A stretch of DNA of 64,000 bases from CAYRGG01 sp964423745 (lineage in GTDB: Bacteria; Pseudomonadota; Gammaproteobacteria; Competibacterales; Competibacteraceae). The position numbers and the translations under genes are program-made. The notes under the pieces are model-generated. The model searched no databases. It was not told where the DNA came from and saw nothing but the letters and a program-made list of their open reading frames with translations. The DNA is taken from positions 62,001 through 126,000 of the forward strand of contig CAYRGG010000002.1 in assembly GCA_964423745.1 (NCBI GenBank), given 5' to 3'. Below are positions 1-8,868 of this stretch, one piece after another. Each line of letters begins with the position of its first letter. The stretch's first letter is position 1.

Positions 1-1021
1 CGGTCAAGAAAATCGTTTGCAGGCTGGTGACTAGATAGCGGGCGGTGATCACATGGCTGAGGGCCTGAATGGGCGCTGGCATAGCACTGATTTCATAGAT
101 AAACCCGGACAGCATAAAGGCGGGGAGAAAGGCTGACATCAAGGCCATCTGGGAGGCGACGAATTGATCTTTAGCTAGAGAAGAAATGAGCAATCCTTGG
201 CCAAGGGCAGCGACTAAAAACACCGAAGATGCGGCTAATAAGGCAGGCAACGTCCCTCGGAAGGGGACGTCGTAAAGAAAGATAGCGACAGCGGTGCACA
301 GTAGCATGGAACCCATACCCAGTACAAAATAAGGCACCAGCTTGCCCATCAGAATATCGGTGATGGAAATAGGGGTAGCCATCATGGCTTCCATGGTGCC
401 CCGTTCCCACTCCCGGGCAATCACTAGGGCGGTCAATAGGGTGCCGATCAGTGTCATGATAATGGCGATGGAGCCGGGTAGCAAATAATTGCGGCTTTTC
501 AGTTCCGGGTTATACCAGTAACGTGGTTCCAGCTGGATGAGCGAGTCGGTAAAGTCTCGGCCACGATCTTGAGCTTGATAAGCGAGCCAGACTTGCAGCA
601 CGCCCTGGGCATAATTTTGTACAAAAGACGCAATGTTCGGCTCCGACCCGTCGGCAATCACCTGGATGCTGGCGCTCTCATCAGCCGATGCTGCTTCAGC
701 GGTGAAATCCTGAGGCACTACGACAATGCCTCGAAGCCGACCTGCCGCAAGATCATCCTCCAACGCTCGCCGGTCTCGTGCTACAGTCACATCAAGAAAG
801 CGCGAGTTGGTAAATGCCTTGACAAGGCTCGCCACGTCTGGCCCCTGGGCATTGATGACAAGCCCTATCTTGACTCGGTTACTGTCGAGATTGACGCCGA
901 AACCAAAGATAAATAGCAGCACCAGCGGCAACACGAAAGCAATCAAAATGGTGCTGGGATCACGCAGGATCTGTAGGCTTTCTTTGACGATAAGCGCTTT
1001 CAAGCGGCGAGTATGCAGCAT
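1..1021 (-). CDS. ybhS: ABC-2 type multidrug transporter permease, YbhS-like (C-terminus beyond left edge)
   Basis: This is an inner-membrane permease of a drug/antibiotic-type ABC exporter. Reading leftwards from the ATG at 1021, about 340 codons are open to the window edge. The start reads MLHTRRLKALIVKESLQ, followed by a first membrane segment, a large extracytoplasmic domain (to about residue 170) and then hydrophobic segments with the ABC-2 motif REWERGTMEA near residue 205. The family is usually about 370-380 residues, so only the last few dozen are missing. It begins 3 bases after the stop of the ATPase gene. Gene order (TetR, membrane-fusion protein, double ATPase, permease) equals E. 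coli cecR-ybhG-ybhF-ybhS-ybhR, so a second permease probably lies outside the window. The exact substrate is not known. Confidence 0.88.
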   Translation of the reverse strand, partial: MLHTRRLKALIVKESLQILRDPSTILIAFVLPLVLLFIFGFGVNLDSNRVKIGLVINAQGPDVASLVKAFTNSRFLDVTVARDRRALEDDLAAGRLRGIVVVPQDFTAEAASADESASIQVIADGSEPNIASFVQNYAQGVLQVWLAYQAQDRGRDFTDSLIQLEPRYWYNPELKSRNYLLPGSIAIIMTLIGTLLTALVIAREWERGTMEAMMATPISITDILMGKLVPYFVLGMGSMLLCTAVAIFLYDVPFRGTLPALLAASSVFLVAALGQGLLISSLAKDQFVASQMALMSAFLPAFMLSGFIYEISAMPAPIQALSHVITARYLVTSLQTIFLT

Positions 1022-1023
1022 TG

Positions 1024-2781
1024 TTAAGCGGCCTCTTGGGTTTTTTGGGATGTGCGCTCGGCGTCGCTGCGGCGTACCAATTCGATAAACGCCTCTTCCA
1101 GGGTAGGTTGCGGCATCTCATCAGAGCACACCTTTTCCTTAAGGTCGTCGGGGGTGCCGGTAGCGATGTTTTCGCCACGATAGATCAGGCCGATGCGATC
1201 GCAATATTCAGCCTCATCCATAAAATGGGTAGTCACCATCACCGTGACTCCTTTTTCCACCATACCATTGATATGGGTCCAGAATTCCCGGCGGGTGATC
1301 GGGTCCACCCCGGAAGTGGGTTCATCCAGGAACAATACATCCGGTTGGTGCATGACGGCGCAAGCCAAGGCCAGGCGTTGTTTGAAGCCAAGGGGAAGCT
1401 CACCGGCATTTTGCGTACTATATTTTTGTAAATCGAAAATATCGATCATCATGGCAATCTGTTGGCGCTGGGTTTTGCCGGACAAGCCATACAGACCTGA
1501 AAAGAAAGTGAGATTTTGCAATACCGTAAGATGACCGTAGAGAGAAAATTTCTGCGCCATATAGCCGATGCGGCTACGGGCTTGGGAGGTTGCGGTTTTC
1601 AAATCCAGTCCCGTCACCAGCGCCTTGCCCTGGGTAGGTTGCAACAGACCGCACATCATTTTAAAGGTGGTGGATTTGCCGGCCCCATTAGGCCCCAGCA
1701 GTCCAAAAATTTCACCGCGATGAATGGTGAAGGTGTTGTCATGTACGGCGGTAAAATCGCCGAAGCGTTTGGTCAACCCCTTGGCTTGAATCGTCGGTTG
1801 TTGGCTCTCTGGTTTGGTTTCGGTGCGTTCGGCTAATAATGACTGCCCACCAGGACCACCGCCTAAGGTGTCGATAAAAGCGTCCTCAAACCAAGGCTCT
1901 ACCTGATGCCAGACGGCCTGTTCACCGGGCGCTAAAGTGTCAAGGGAGGGTTTTTCTTTTCCTTTATCCATGACCACACGCACATGCTGACCTTGAATCA
2001 CGCCATCTATGACGCCGTCGCTTGCCAAGGTGCGCATGAGTACCGCGCGGCGATTGCGCTGTTGCACCCCACGAATCTGGAAGGTGCGCCCTGCTACCTG
2101 TTGCAATAAATCAGCAGGAGGGCCGTCGTGCAGCTTTTGTCCCTCATTGAGTAGTATCACTGTGTCGCATTTTTCCGCCTCATCCAGATACGCAGTGGAC
2201 CAAACCACACCCATGCCACCTTCTAGCAGCGCCTCGACCATCTTCCATAACTCCCGCCGAGAGATGGGGTCAACGCCAACACTGGGTTCATCCAGCAGCA
2301 ACAGTCGTGGATCGCCGATTAGGGCGCAGGCCAAGCCTAGCTTCTGTTTCATGCCGCCGGAGAGTTTTCCCGCCAGACGGGACTGGAACCGTTCGAGATC
2401 AGTGAAATGCAGGAGTTTTTCGAATTTTTCCTCCCGCTGCTTGCCGGTCACATGGCGTAAATCCGCATAAAGCCGAAGATTCTCGATAACGCTTAAGTCG
2501 TCATACAATCCGAACTTCTGGGGCATATAGCCGATGAGGTCATGAATATTTTCAGCCTGGGTTTTACTGTCAAATTCAGCCACCGTGATGGTGCCGCTAT
2601 CAGCATGCAATAGTCCGGTAATGAGACGAATCAAGGTGGTTTTACCTGCCCCATCGGGCCCCACTAGCCCAGTCATCTTGCCAGGGGTAATGGTGGCTGA
2701 GATATTATCCAGCGCTGCTTTGTGGTTTCCCTTAAAGTGTTTAGTAATGGACGCGATATTAACCAGTGGCTCATTACCCAT
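1024..2781 (-). CDS. ybhF: Double-ATPase subunit of ABC exporter, YbhF-like
   Basis: This 585-residue protein carries two complete ABC nucleotide-binding domains in one chain, as YbhF does in E. coli (578 residues). Domain 1 (about residues 5-235) has Walker A GPDGAGKTT, signature LSGGMKQ and Walker B LLLLDEP. Domain 2 (about 325-560) has Walker A GPNGAGKST, a degenerate signature (LPLGFKQ in place of LSGGQ) and Walker B LFLDEPTSGVDP. The degenerate second signature suggests the two ATP sites are not equivalent. I chose the ATG at 2781, which overlaps the stop of ybhG by 8 bases; an in-frame GTG at 2790 is the alternative. It energises the neighbouring permease(s), with YbhG as periplasmic adaptor. 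Confidence 0.9.
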   Translation of the reverse strand: MGNEPLVNIASITKHFKGNHKAALDNISATITPGKMTGLVGPDGAGKTTLIRLITGLLHADSGTITVAEFDSKTQAENIHDLIGYMPQKFGLYDDLSVIENLRLYADLRHVTGKQREEKFEKLLHFTDLERFQSRLAGKLSGGMKQKLGLACALIGDPRLLLLDEPSVGVDPISRRELWKMVEALLEGGMGVVWSTAYLDEAEKCDTVILLNEGQKLHDGPPADLLQQVAGRTFQIRGVQQRNRRAVLMRTLASDGVIDGVIQGQHVRVVMDKGKEKPSLDTLAPGEQAVWHQVEPWFEDAFIDTLGGGPGGQSLLAERTETKPESQQPTIQAKGLTKRFGDFTAVHDNTFTIHRGEIFGLLGPNGAGKSTTFKMMCGLLQPTQGKALVTGLDLKTATSQARSRIGYMAQKFSLYGHLTVLQNLTFFSGLYGLSGKTQRQQIAMMIDIFDLQKYSTQNAGELPLGFKQRLALACAVMHQPDVLFLDEPTSGVDPITRREFWTHINGMVEKGVTVMVTTHFMDEAEYCDRIGLIYRGENIATGTPDDLKEKVCSDEMPQPTLEEAFIELVRRSDAERTSQKTQEAA

Positions 2782-3649
2782 CGTCGTCACCGCTCTGGCT
2801 GGTTGCTGGCAAGGGGTTTGTGTCGATCTTTACGGTGACCGGCATACCTTGGCGCAGACCTTGATTCGGATTGTCCACAATGACCCGCAGTCGATAGACG
2901 AGATCGGTGCGCAATTGGGTGGTTTCGACATTTTTGGGGGTAAACTCCGCTTGCGGAGAAATAAAACCCACTTGGCCTTGATAGGGTTTATCAGGTCTTG
3001 AGTCGGTATAGACGTGCGCCGATTGGCCAGGATAAATATGGCCTAGATTAGGTTCGGTAATATAGGTGCGTACCCAAATGGGATCATCCATGGCTAGGGT
3101 ATAAACTGGTTGCCCAGCATTTACGATGGAGCCAGGTTCTCGCACGCGAGTCAGGATCACGCCATCCGAGGGTGCATGAATTTTCGTATCCGCTAGCGCT
3201 GTTTGCGCCTGCTCAATACGCGCTTGGGCAGTTTGCACCCGGGCGCGACTCGTATCTCTGTTGGCCAGCGCCTCATCGTACAGAGACTGTGAAACTGTGC
3301 CAGTTTTTACTAATCGAGCGTTACGTTGAAAATCACGCTCGGTGTTTTTTAGGGCAGCTTGCGCTTCAGCCAGTTCGGCCTTAGCCACAGCCAGATCTTC
3401 TTCAAAAGTATCTCTGTCGAGGGTGGCGACCACGGTATTTTTGCTAACCCGATCACCTTCTTCAAAATGCATCTCCGCAATTCGACCAGCCACCCTAAAT
3501 GCCAGCACCACATCGCGGATATCCACATTACCGTAAAGAGTCAGCGTGTTTTCAGCGTTGTTTTGTTGTAAGTGCTCATACACTTGCCATCCACCGACGA
3601 CAAGCAAACTGCCGATGATAATGCCTAGAAAAAGGCTTTTTTTGCTCAT
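2774..3649 (-). CDS. ybhG: HlyD-family membrane-fusion protein of ABC exporter, YbhG-like
   Basis: This 291-residue periplasmic adaptor is anchored by one N-terminal membrane segment (about residues 6-24, LFLGIIIGSLLVVGGW). It continues with a biotinyl-lipoyl-like half (NVDIRDVVLAFRVAGRI), a long alpha-hairpin rich in Ala, Glu and Gln (about 85-165), the second lipoyl half and a beta-barrel domain. This matches the YbhG/EmrA type. The start is the ATG at 3649, whose ATGA overlaps the stop of the TetR gene and which is preceded by GGAGGAAG; an upstream in-frame start at 3691 lies inside the TetR gene and is less likely. It would link the YbhFSR inner-membrane pump to an outer-membrane channel such as TolC, which is not in the window. 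Confidence 0.9.
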   Translation of the reverse strand: MSKKSLFLGIIIGSLLVVGGWQVYEHLQQNNAENTLTLYGNVDIRDVVLAFRVAGRIAEMHFEEGDRVSKNTVVATLDRDTFEEDLAVAKAELAEAQAALKNTERDFQRNARLVKTGTVSQSLYDEALANRDTSRARVQTAQARIEQAQTALADTKIHAPSDGVILTRVREPGSIVNAGQPVYTLAMDDPIWVRTYITEPNLGHIYPGQSAHVYTDSRPDKPYQGQVGFISPQAEFTPKNVETTQLRTDLVYRLRVIVDNPNQGLRQGMPVTVKIDTNPLPATSQSGDDDG

Positions 3650-4317
3650 GTCGCTTCCTCCACCTGGATACAGGCGATGGCTTGTTTGCAAAGCAACTTA
3701 TTAATCAGGCTTATATGTTGGGAGGTCAGTTTTTTTACACCAAGTCTTCTGAGCAGCGTCTCGCGAGCCGACAGAAAGATCAGTACCTGTCCAATCAACA
3801 TATGGGCTTTTATTATGGCGATCTCATGGTCCGGCTCACAGCCGATCATACGGGCAATCAATATGCTTAAAGCCTGATGTTCATGCTTTATGACGTTGTC
3901 ATAGAGAATGTCATAGGCCGGAGTGGGTTTTATCTGTTCTTTGAGTATGATGAGCGCCCAGCTTTTTGCGTCTTCGCTTTCTACAAACAGGTGAGCCAGA
4001 GCCTCCATCATAGTGCCGAGATGGGTTTGCGCTTCATCGTTGTTCAGTTCAGGCTTTTCTAAAGCTGCTCGCACCGCGGTGTAGGAATGACCAAGTTTCA
4101 ACTGGATCTGCTCCGCTATGTATTCGATAACAGCGGTATACAACCCTTCCTTATTACGAAAGTAGTACGGAATGGCGGAAATGTTGGCGTTGGCGTGTTC
4201 AGCCAGCATACGGGTACTGGTGGCCTTAAACCCATAGTCTCCGAACAACTCTAGCCCGGCCTCAATCAACGCTTGACGGGTTGCTTCGCCGCGCCGGTCG
4301 AAGTTTTCCTCAATCAT
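3646..4317 (-). CDS. cecR: TetR/AcrR-family repressor, CecR-like
   Basis: This 223-residue regulator has an N-terminal TetR DNA-binding domain (about residues 9-60: RQALIEAGLELFGDYGFKAT, then a recognition helix ending IPYYFRNKEGLY). Its ligand-binding half resembles the CecR/DUF1956 C-terminal domain. It is the first gene of the exporter operon and overlaps ybhG by four bases (ATGA), so it most likely autoregulates and controls the pump, as the E. coli homologue does. I chose the ATG at 4317 because AGAAGGG lies 8 bases upstream; an extended TTG start at 4383 would add 22 residues that do not look like a TetR N-terminus. The inducing compound is not known. Confidence 0.87.
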   Translation of the reverse strand: MIEENFDRRGEATRQALIEAGLELFGDYGFKATSTRMLAEHANANISAIPYYFRNKEGLYTAVIEYIAEQIQLKLGHSYTAVRAALEKPELNNDEAQTHLGTMMEALAHLFVESEDAKSWALIILKEQIKPTPAYDILYDNVIKHEHQALSILIARMIGCEPDHEIAIIKAHMLIGQVLIFLSARETLLRRLGVKKLTSQHISLINKLLCKQAIACIQVEEAT

Positions 4318-4375
4318 TTTATTTACCCTTCTACATAAGCTTTCTTTCACACTATGGTTTTGCTTGCAGAGTAAA

Positions 4376-4404
4376 TCAATCAAATGAATAAGTCAATCAT
4401 ATGA
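4376..4404. promoter_or_regulatory. Candidate CecR operator: tandem TCAATCAwATGA repeats
   Basis: Two near-identical 12-mers, TCAATCAAATGA (4376-4387) and TCAATCATATGA (4393-4404), lie 17 bases apart just upstream of the cecR start. The second contains the perfect palindrome ATCATATGAT. TetR-family repressors usually bind palindromes of 15-30 bp next to their own gene, so this is a reasonable operator for autoregulation. The assignment is an inference from position and symmetry only. Confidence 0.4.
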
Positions 4405-4575
4405 TTTAAAATTGCGGTAGATTTATTTATGTTGTTGAAAAATGTAATGTATGATCATAGAAGGGTTATAGTTTTTTAGAAAATTATGGCTGGGCACGTC
4501 ATAAGGTTGTAAGACTAACGGGTTTTCTTTTCAATAGACATCTTAATCGGCAATCCTGAATAGGAGATAGAAACG

Positions 4576-4815
4576 ATGCAATCTGCATTACATCTCAAAA
4601 CGACTGTTTTGCCTGGCGGCAAAATTGAAATCGTCGATCAACAGTTACCTGCAGGAGAAGCTGTAGAAATCATTGTGCTACTTTCTGCTTCCTCGGTATC
4701 CGAACGCCGGTCTGCGGTAGATATTCTTGCTGAAGCGCCAGGTCAACGCCTCTTTAAGTCCGCAACAGATGTCGAAGCTTATCTCCAAAACGAGCGTGAA
4801 TCTTGGGAACGCTAA
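4576..4815 (+). CDS. Small antitoxin-like protein upstream of a PIN-domain remnant
   Basis: This 79-residue protein is preceded by a good ribosome-binding site (TAGGAGATAG). It begins with a short beta-rich segment (LHLKTTVLPGGKIEIVDQQLPAGEAVEIIVLL), which resembles the AbrB/swapped-hairpin-like start of small proteins that sit directly upstream of PIN toxins in cyanobacteria and environmental proteobacteria. The C-terminal half (VDILAEAPGQRLFKSATDVEAYLQNERESWER) is typical of the toxin-binding tail of those partners. Its stop overlaps a short reading frame whose translation is the N-terminus of a PIN domain. I infer an antitoxin that survived the loss of its toxin. No DNA-binding motif was proven. 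Confidence 0.6.
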   Translation: MQSALHLKTTVLPGGKIEIVDQQLPAGEAVEIIVLLSASSVSERRSAVDILAEAPGQRLFKSATDVEAYLQNERESWER

Positions 4816-4910
4816 CTTTGCCGTCCACCGGGCCAATCTACCTTGACGCCAGTGCATTTGTTCGCTCAGTTAAGGATTTACCTTTAGTGGTTTTAAACGA
4901 TCTTCTATAA
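4803..4910 (+). pseudogene. VapC/PIN-domain toxin remnant (internally deleted)
   Basis: A 35-codon frame starts at a TTG overlapping the 3' end of the small antitoxin-like gene, the usual spacing for a PIN toxin. It reads ...GPIYLDASAFVRS, which is the canonical first strand of a PIN domain with its first acidic residue. It then runs straight into VKDLPLVVLNDLL and a stop. A PIN toxin is normally 120-140 residues, so about 100 residues carrying the other acidic residues are missing. The stop overlaps the 3' end of the opposite-strand TlpA-like gene. This is best read as a deleted, inactive toxin gene. Confidence 0.55.
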
Positions 4911-5501
4911 CAATCCCCGAATCTCCTCTAATAGGTCAGGATCATCCCATTCCCGTTCGCCAATCACTTGAAAAACGATTTGTCCCTCTGGGTCTACCAC
5001 ATAGGTAGTTGGCAACCCGCTGACTGCCCAAGCGTCTGCCATGTCAAAGTCCTTGTCTAATAAAATAGGCAACTCGACTGGATGTTTCTGTATAAAACCT
5101 TCAATGGCCTGTTTTTGTTCTCCCATATTGATAGCCAAAACCCCTATGTCTTCCCCGCGTAATTGCTCCCATGCTCGTTGCAAGGAGGGCATCTCCTTTA
5201 CGCAGGGGGGACACCAGGTAGCCCAAAAATTAACGATCATTACCTTGCCTTGATAGTCCGCTAATGAATGGGTGACGCCCTGCATATCCTCGAGGGTGAA
5301 GTCCGGCGCTGCCCGTGTTTCCGATGGCCGATTTAACTCCTGACCGTCACTGCAGGCGGCCACCATCAAACCCATGAGTCCAGCCAGTAGGACTTTGGCA
5401 GTATGGCGGCTTTGGCCTGTTTTGAGAAAAGTGAAAAAAAATTGCTCAAGTAGGGAAAAAATCCTGCCTAGTGGTTTGTTTAGCCTATGCTGTTTAGTCA
5501 T
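4905..5501 (-). CDS. TlpA/ResA-like thioredoxin-fold lipoprotein
   Basis: This 198-residue protein has a lipoprotein signal with an unusually long cytoplasmic leader: about 32 residues precede the hydrophobic stretch and the lipobox VAAC (around residues 47-50). The mature part is a TlpA/AhpC-TSA thioredoxin fold with the redox motif WCPPC (about 97-101) and the cis-proline segment SGLPTTYVV (about 160). TlpA-like proteins reduce disulfides or handle thiols outside the inner membrane, for example during cytochrome c or copper-site maturation. It starts one base after the end of cusA on the same strand, so it is probably cotranscribed with the copper-efflux genes. A role in protecting exported thiols from copper is an inference. 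Confidence 0.82.
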   Translation of the reverse strand: MTKQHRLNKPLGRIFSLLEQFFFTFLKTGQSRHTAKVLLAGLMGLMVAACSDGQELNRPSETRAAPDFTLEDMQGVTHSLADYQGKVMIVNFWATWCPPCVKEMPSLQRAWEQLRGEDIGVLAINMGEQKQAIEGFIQKHPVELPILLDKDFDMADAWAVSGLPTTYVVDPEGQIVFQVIGEREWDDPDLLEEIRGLL

Positions 5502-5502
5502 A

Positions 5503-8500
5503 TCAAATCCCCGGCGGATTGGAACTAACGGCAGGGACGGTTAGAGGTGCTTCGTGTACTTTTGGCAGTTTTCGCCGTTGCCACAGCACATATACCGCTG
5601 GCATTACAAACAACGATAATAACGGGGCTGTTATCATACCCCCTACCATGGGCGCTGCGATACGCCGCATCACGTCAGAACCTGTGCCATGACCCAGCAT
5701 GATGGGCAGCAGCCCGGCAAAGATAGTGGCTACTGTCATCGCTTTAGGCCGCACCCGCAGCACAGCCCCTTCGATAATCGCTTCTTTGAGATCGGTCATG
5801 GTGTTCAAACGCCCCTCTGCTCGCCAGGTTTTTAGCACATTATCTAGATACACCAGCATCACTACGCCAAACTCAGCTGCCACACCGGCCAGGGCGATAA
5901 AACCCACCGCCACCGCCACGGATAGATTGTAATGCAGGGCCCACAGTAGCCAGAAGCCCCCGATCAAAGCAAAGGGTAGGGTAGCCATGACGATAACCGC
6001 CTCTGCGGTGCTATTGAAGGTGAGATAAAGCAATAAAAAGATGATCACCAGGGTGACTGGCACCACCTGGACAAGCTTCCCTTGCGCTCGCAGCATGTAC
6101 TCGTACTGCCCAGACCAGGTGATGGAATAACCGGGTGGTAGCTCCACTTCTTGCTGCACCAGCTGTTGGGCTTGGCGAACATAACTGCCTAAGTCGACAC
6201 CCCGGATATCCACAAAGGTCCAACCGTTGATACGGGCGTTTTCGCTTTTCAGCATGGGTGGACCGTCCACCATGTCAATGTTCGCGACGCGCCGTAACGG
6301 CACATGGGCGCCGGTGGGGGTAATAATGGGTATATCCCGCAGTTTTTCCAGATCATCCCGAAGTTCCCGAGGAAAGCGTAAGTTGACGGGATAGCGTTCC
6401 AGCCCTTCCACCGTTTCCGTGACATTCATGCCACCCAGAGCGGTTCTTACCACCCCATTGATGTCTTCAATATTGAGACCAAACCGGGCAGCAGCCACTC
6501 GATTCGGCGTGACATCGATATAGCGGCCGCCAGCGACCCGTTCCGAATAAGCTGATGTGGTGCCCGGCACCTGCATGACCGCTTGTTCCACTGCTTGGCC
6601 AATGTCCTGGATGACTTTGAGATCAGGACCAGAAATCTTGATACCCACCGGCGTTTTAATCCCGGTGGCTAACATATCGATACGGGTCTTGATGGGTTGT
6701 ACCCAGGCATTAGTGAGTCCTGGGAATTTCACCGTGCGTTCTAGCTCCTCAATCAGTTTGTCCAACGTCATGCCGGGACGCCATTGGTCTTGAGGTTTTA
6801 AGCGAATGGTGGTTTCAATCATAGTCAAGGGCGCCGGATCGGTGGCGGTTTCGGCGCGACCGATTTTGCCAAATACCGTGTCTACTTCAGGCAGGGTGCG
6901 AATCAGCCGATCGGTTTGCTGTAATAGTTCCTGAGCCTTACCCACCGACAGGGCCGGTAACGTGGTGGGCATATAGAGGAGATCCCCTTCTTCCAACTCG
7001 GGCATAAATTCAGAGCCGATGCCGGTGGCCAAGGTGCTTAGCCGGGGATAGTCGCTAAAAATATGGGTCCAGCTTTGCGATAAACGGGTTTGCCAATCTT
7101 GCACGGTATTTGTCCAAGTAGCTTTGATCTCTTCCGGGGCCAGCAGGGCTGGCCATTTTAAGGGGGTCAGTAGCCCACCCACTCCAGCCATGGGCAATAC
7201 TGCGGAAAACATCAATAATAAGGCAATGAATAGGGTAGCTTTGGGTCGTGCCAACACCCGTGTGAGTACTGGGCGGTATAACCAAATCAACCCTCGGCTT
7301 AGGGGGTTTTTTTCCTCCGACGGGATGCGTCCGCGGATAAAATAACCCATCAGCACCGGCACCAGCGTCACCGCCAGCCCTGCGGAGGCTGCCATGGCAT
7401 AGGTTTTGGTATAGGCTAAGGGGGCGAACAAACGGCCTTCCTGGGCTTCCAGGGTGAACACTGGTAAGAAGCTTAAGGTAATGATCAGCAATGAATAAAA
7501 CAAAGCCGGTCCCACTTCACTGGCGGCGTCGCCGATCAAGCGCCAGTGTTCCTGCCCTACCGGTTCCCGACCTGGGTGAGTATGTCGCCAACGCTCCAAA
7601 TGTTTATGGGCGTTTTCAATCATCACGATGCCCGCGTCCACCATGGCGCCGATGGCGATGGCGATACCCCCTAGGGACATAATATTGGCGTTGATGCCTT
7701 GATACCGCATGATGATAAAGGCCGTCAATATCCCGATGGGCAAGGTGACTACAGCCACGAAGGCCGAACGCAGGTGAAAAAGAAATAGGGCGCACACTAC
7801 AGCAACCACCAGAAACTCTTCCAGCAATTTTTCTTGCAAGTTATCCACCGCCCGTTGTATAAGGGCGGAGCGGTCATAGGTGGTGACGATCTCCACGCCC
7901 TCGGGTAGCCCGGCTTGCAGAGCTGCGAGTTTCTCTTTAACCAAGCGGATGGTCTCTAGGGCATTTTCCCCGTGACGCATGATGATAATACCGCCGGTGA
8001 CCTCACCTTCGCCATTTAGATCGGCGATGCCCCGGCGTATTTCAGGACCCCGTTGCACATGGGCCACATCCCGCAGCAAGATAGGCGTGCCTTGATCGTT
8101 AGTGACACCCAGGGGAATCAGTTCGAGATCGCTCAAGGATCGCACATAGCCGCGGCTGCGGATCATGTATTCAGCTTCCGCTTTTTCTACCACGGAACCC
8201 CCGGCTTCTTGATTAGCCGCGCGGATAGCTGCACTGACTTGAGGGAGGGGAATCCCGTAAAAACGCAGTTTATTGGGGTCGACAACGACCTGATATTGAC
8301 GCACCATACCGCCGACGGTGGCCACCTCCGCGACACCAGGCACAGTTTGTAACTCGAATTTGAAAAACCAATCCTGTAGTGAGCGCAGTTGCGCCAGATC
8401 ACGCTGGCCGGTAGGGTCTGTCAAGGCATATTGATAAATCCAACCCACCCCCGAGGCATCAGGGCCTAGGCGCGGTTGGACGTCATCCGGCAGCAGCGCC

Positions 8501-8853
8501 GCCGCTTGGTTAAGATACTCTAGCACCCGGGAGCGGGCCCAATAGAGGTCGGTGCCGTCGGCAAAAATCACATAGACATAGGAATCGCCGAAGAATGAAT
8601 AGCCCCGCACCGCAGTCGCGCCGGGAACCGCCAACATGGTGGTGCTGACGGGATAAGTGACCTGATCCTCCACCACCTGGGGCGATTGCCCCGGATAAGA
8701 CGTTCTGATAATCACCTGCACATCAGACAGATCGGGAATAGCGTCTAACGGTGTTTGTTGCAGAGATACCCAACCCCAGCCAGTTAGCAACAGGGTGGCC
8801 ATCAACACCAGAAAACGATTACGGATAGACCATTGAATAATACCCGGTAACAT
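5503..8853 (-). CDS. cusA: Heavy-metal RND efflux pump, inner-membrane subunit CusA-like (Cu/Ag)
   Basis: This 1116-residue RND transporter is closely similar to E. coli CusA along its length, with motifs such as DLSDVQVIIRTSYPGQSP, GPDASGVGWIYQYAL and NANIMSLGGIAIAIGAMVDA. The methionines of CusA's periplasmic metal site are kept in context: LLYMPTTLP, PLTMIETT and RIDMLATGIK. This favours Cu(I)/Ag(I) over the Zn/Co/Cd-type CzcA. An extra segment of about 55-60 residues (around residues 575-635, starting LLTPLKWPALLAPEE) is inserted before GSEFMPELEEGD. I chose the ATG at 8853 (GTGAGG upstream); a GTG at 8868 is possible. It follows cusB directly. Confidence 0.93.
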   Translation of the reverse strand: MLPGIIQWSIRNRFLVLMATLLLTGWGWVSLQQTPLDAIPDLSDVQVIIRTSYPGQSPQVVEDQVTYPVSTTMLAVPGATAVRGYSFFGDSYVYVIFADGTDLYWARSRVLEYLNQAAALLPDDVQPRLGPDASGVGWIYQYALTDPTGQRDLAQLRSLQDWFFKFELQTVPGVAEVATVGGMVRQYQVVVDPNKLRFYGIPLPQVSAAIRAANQEAGGSVVEKAEAEYMIRSRGYVRSLSDLELIPLGVTNDQGTPILLRDVAHVQRGPEIRRGIADLNGEGEVTGGIIIMRHGENALETIRLVKEKLAALQAGLPEGVEIVTTYDRSALIQRAVDNLQEKLLEEFLVVAVVCALFLFHLRSAFVAVVTLPIGILTAFIIMRYQGINANIMSLGGIAIAIGAMVDAGIVMIENAHKHLERWRHTHPGREPVGQEHWRLIGDAASEVGPALFYSLLIITLSFLPVFTLEAQEGRLFAPLAYTKTYAMAASAGLAVTLVPVLMGYFIRGRIPSEEKNPLSRGLIWLYRPVLTRVLARPKATLFIALLLMFSAVLPMAGVGGLLTPLKWPALLAPEEIKATWTNTVQDWQTRLSQSWTHIFSDYPRLSTLATGIGSEFMPELEEGDLLYMPTTLPALSVGKAQELLQQTDRLIRTLPEVDTVFGKIGRAETATDPAPLTMIETTIRLKPQDQWRPGMTLDKLIEELERTVKFPGLTNAWVQPIKTRIDMLATGIKTPVGIKISGPDLKVIQDIGQAVEQAVMQVPGTTSAYSERVAGGRYIDVTPNRVAAARFGLNIEDINGVVRTALGGMNVTETVEGLERYPVNLRFPRELRDDLEKLRDIPIITPTGAHVPLRRVANIDMVDGPPMLKSENARINGWTFVDIRGVDLGSYVRQAQQLVQQEVELPPGYSITWSGQYEYMLRAQGKLVQVVPVTLVIIFLLLYLTFNSTAEAVIVMATLPFALIGGFWLLWALHYNLSVAVAVGFIALAGVAAEFGVVMLVYLDNVLKTWRAEGRLNTMTDLKEAIIEGAVLRVRPKAMTVATIFAGLLPIMLGHGTGSDVMRRIAAPMVGGMITAPLLSLFVMPAVYVLWQRRKLPKVHEAPLTVPAVSSNPPGI

Positions 8854-8868
8854 AAAATGATGCCTCAC

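Noticed and set aside
1024..2781. Two ABC ATPases in one frame, considered as an artefactual gene fusion
   Set aside because: YbhF-type ATPases are naturally double, and the gene order matches the E. coli ybh operon.
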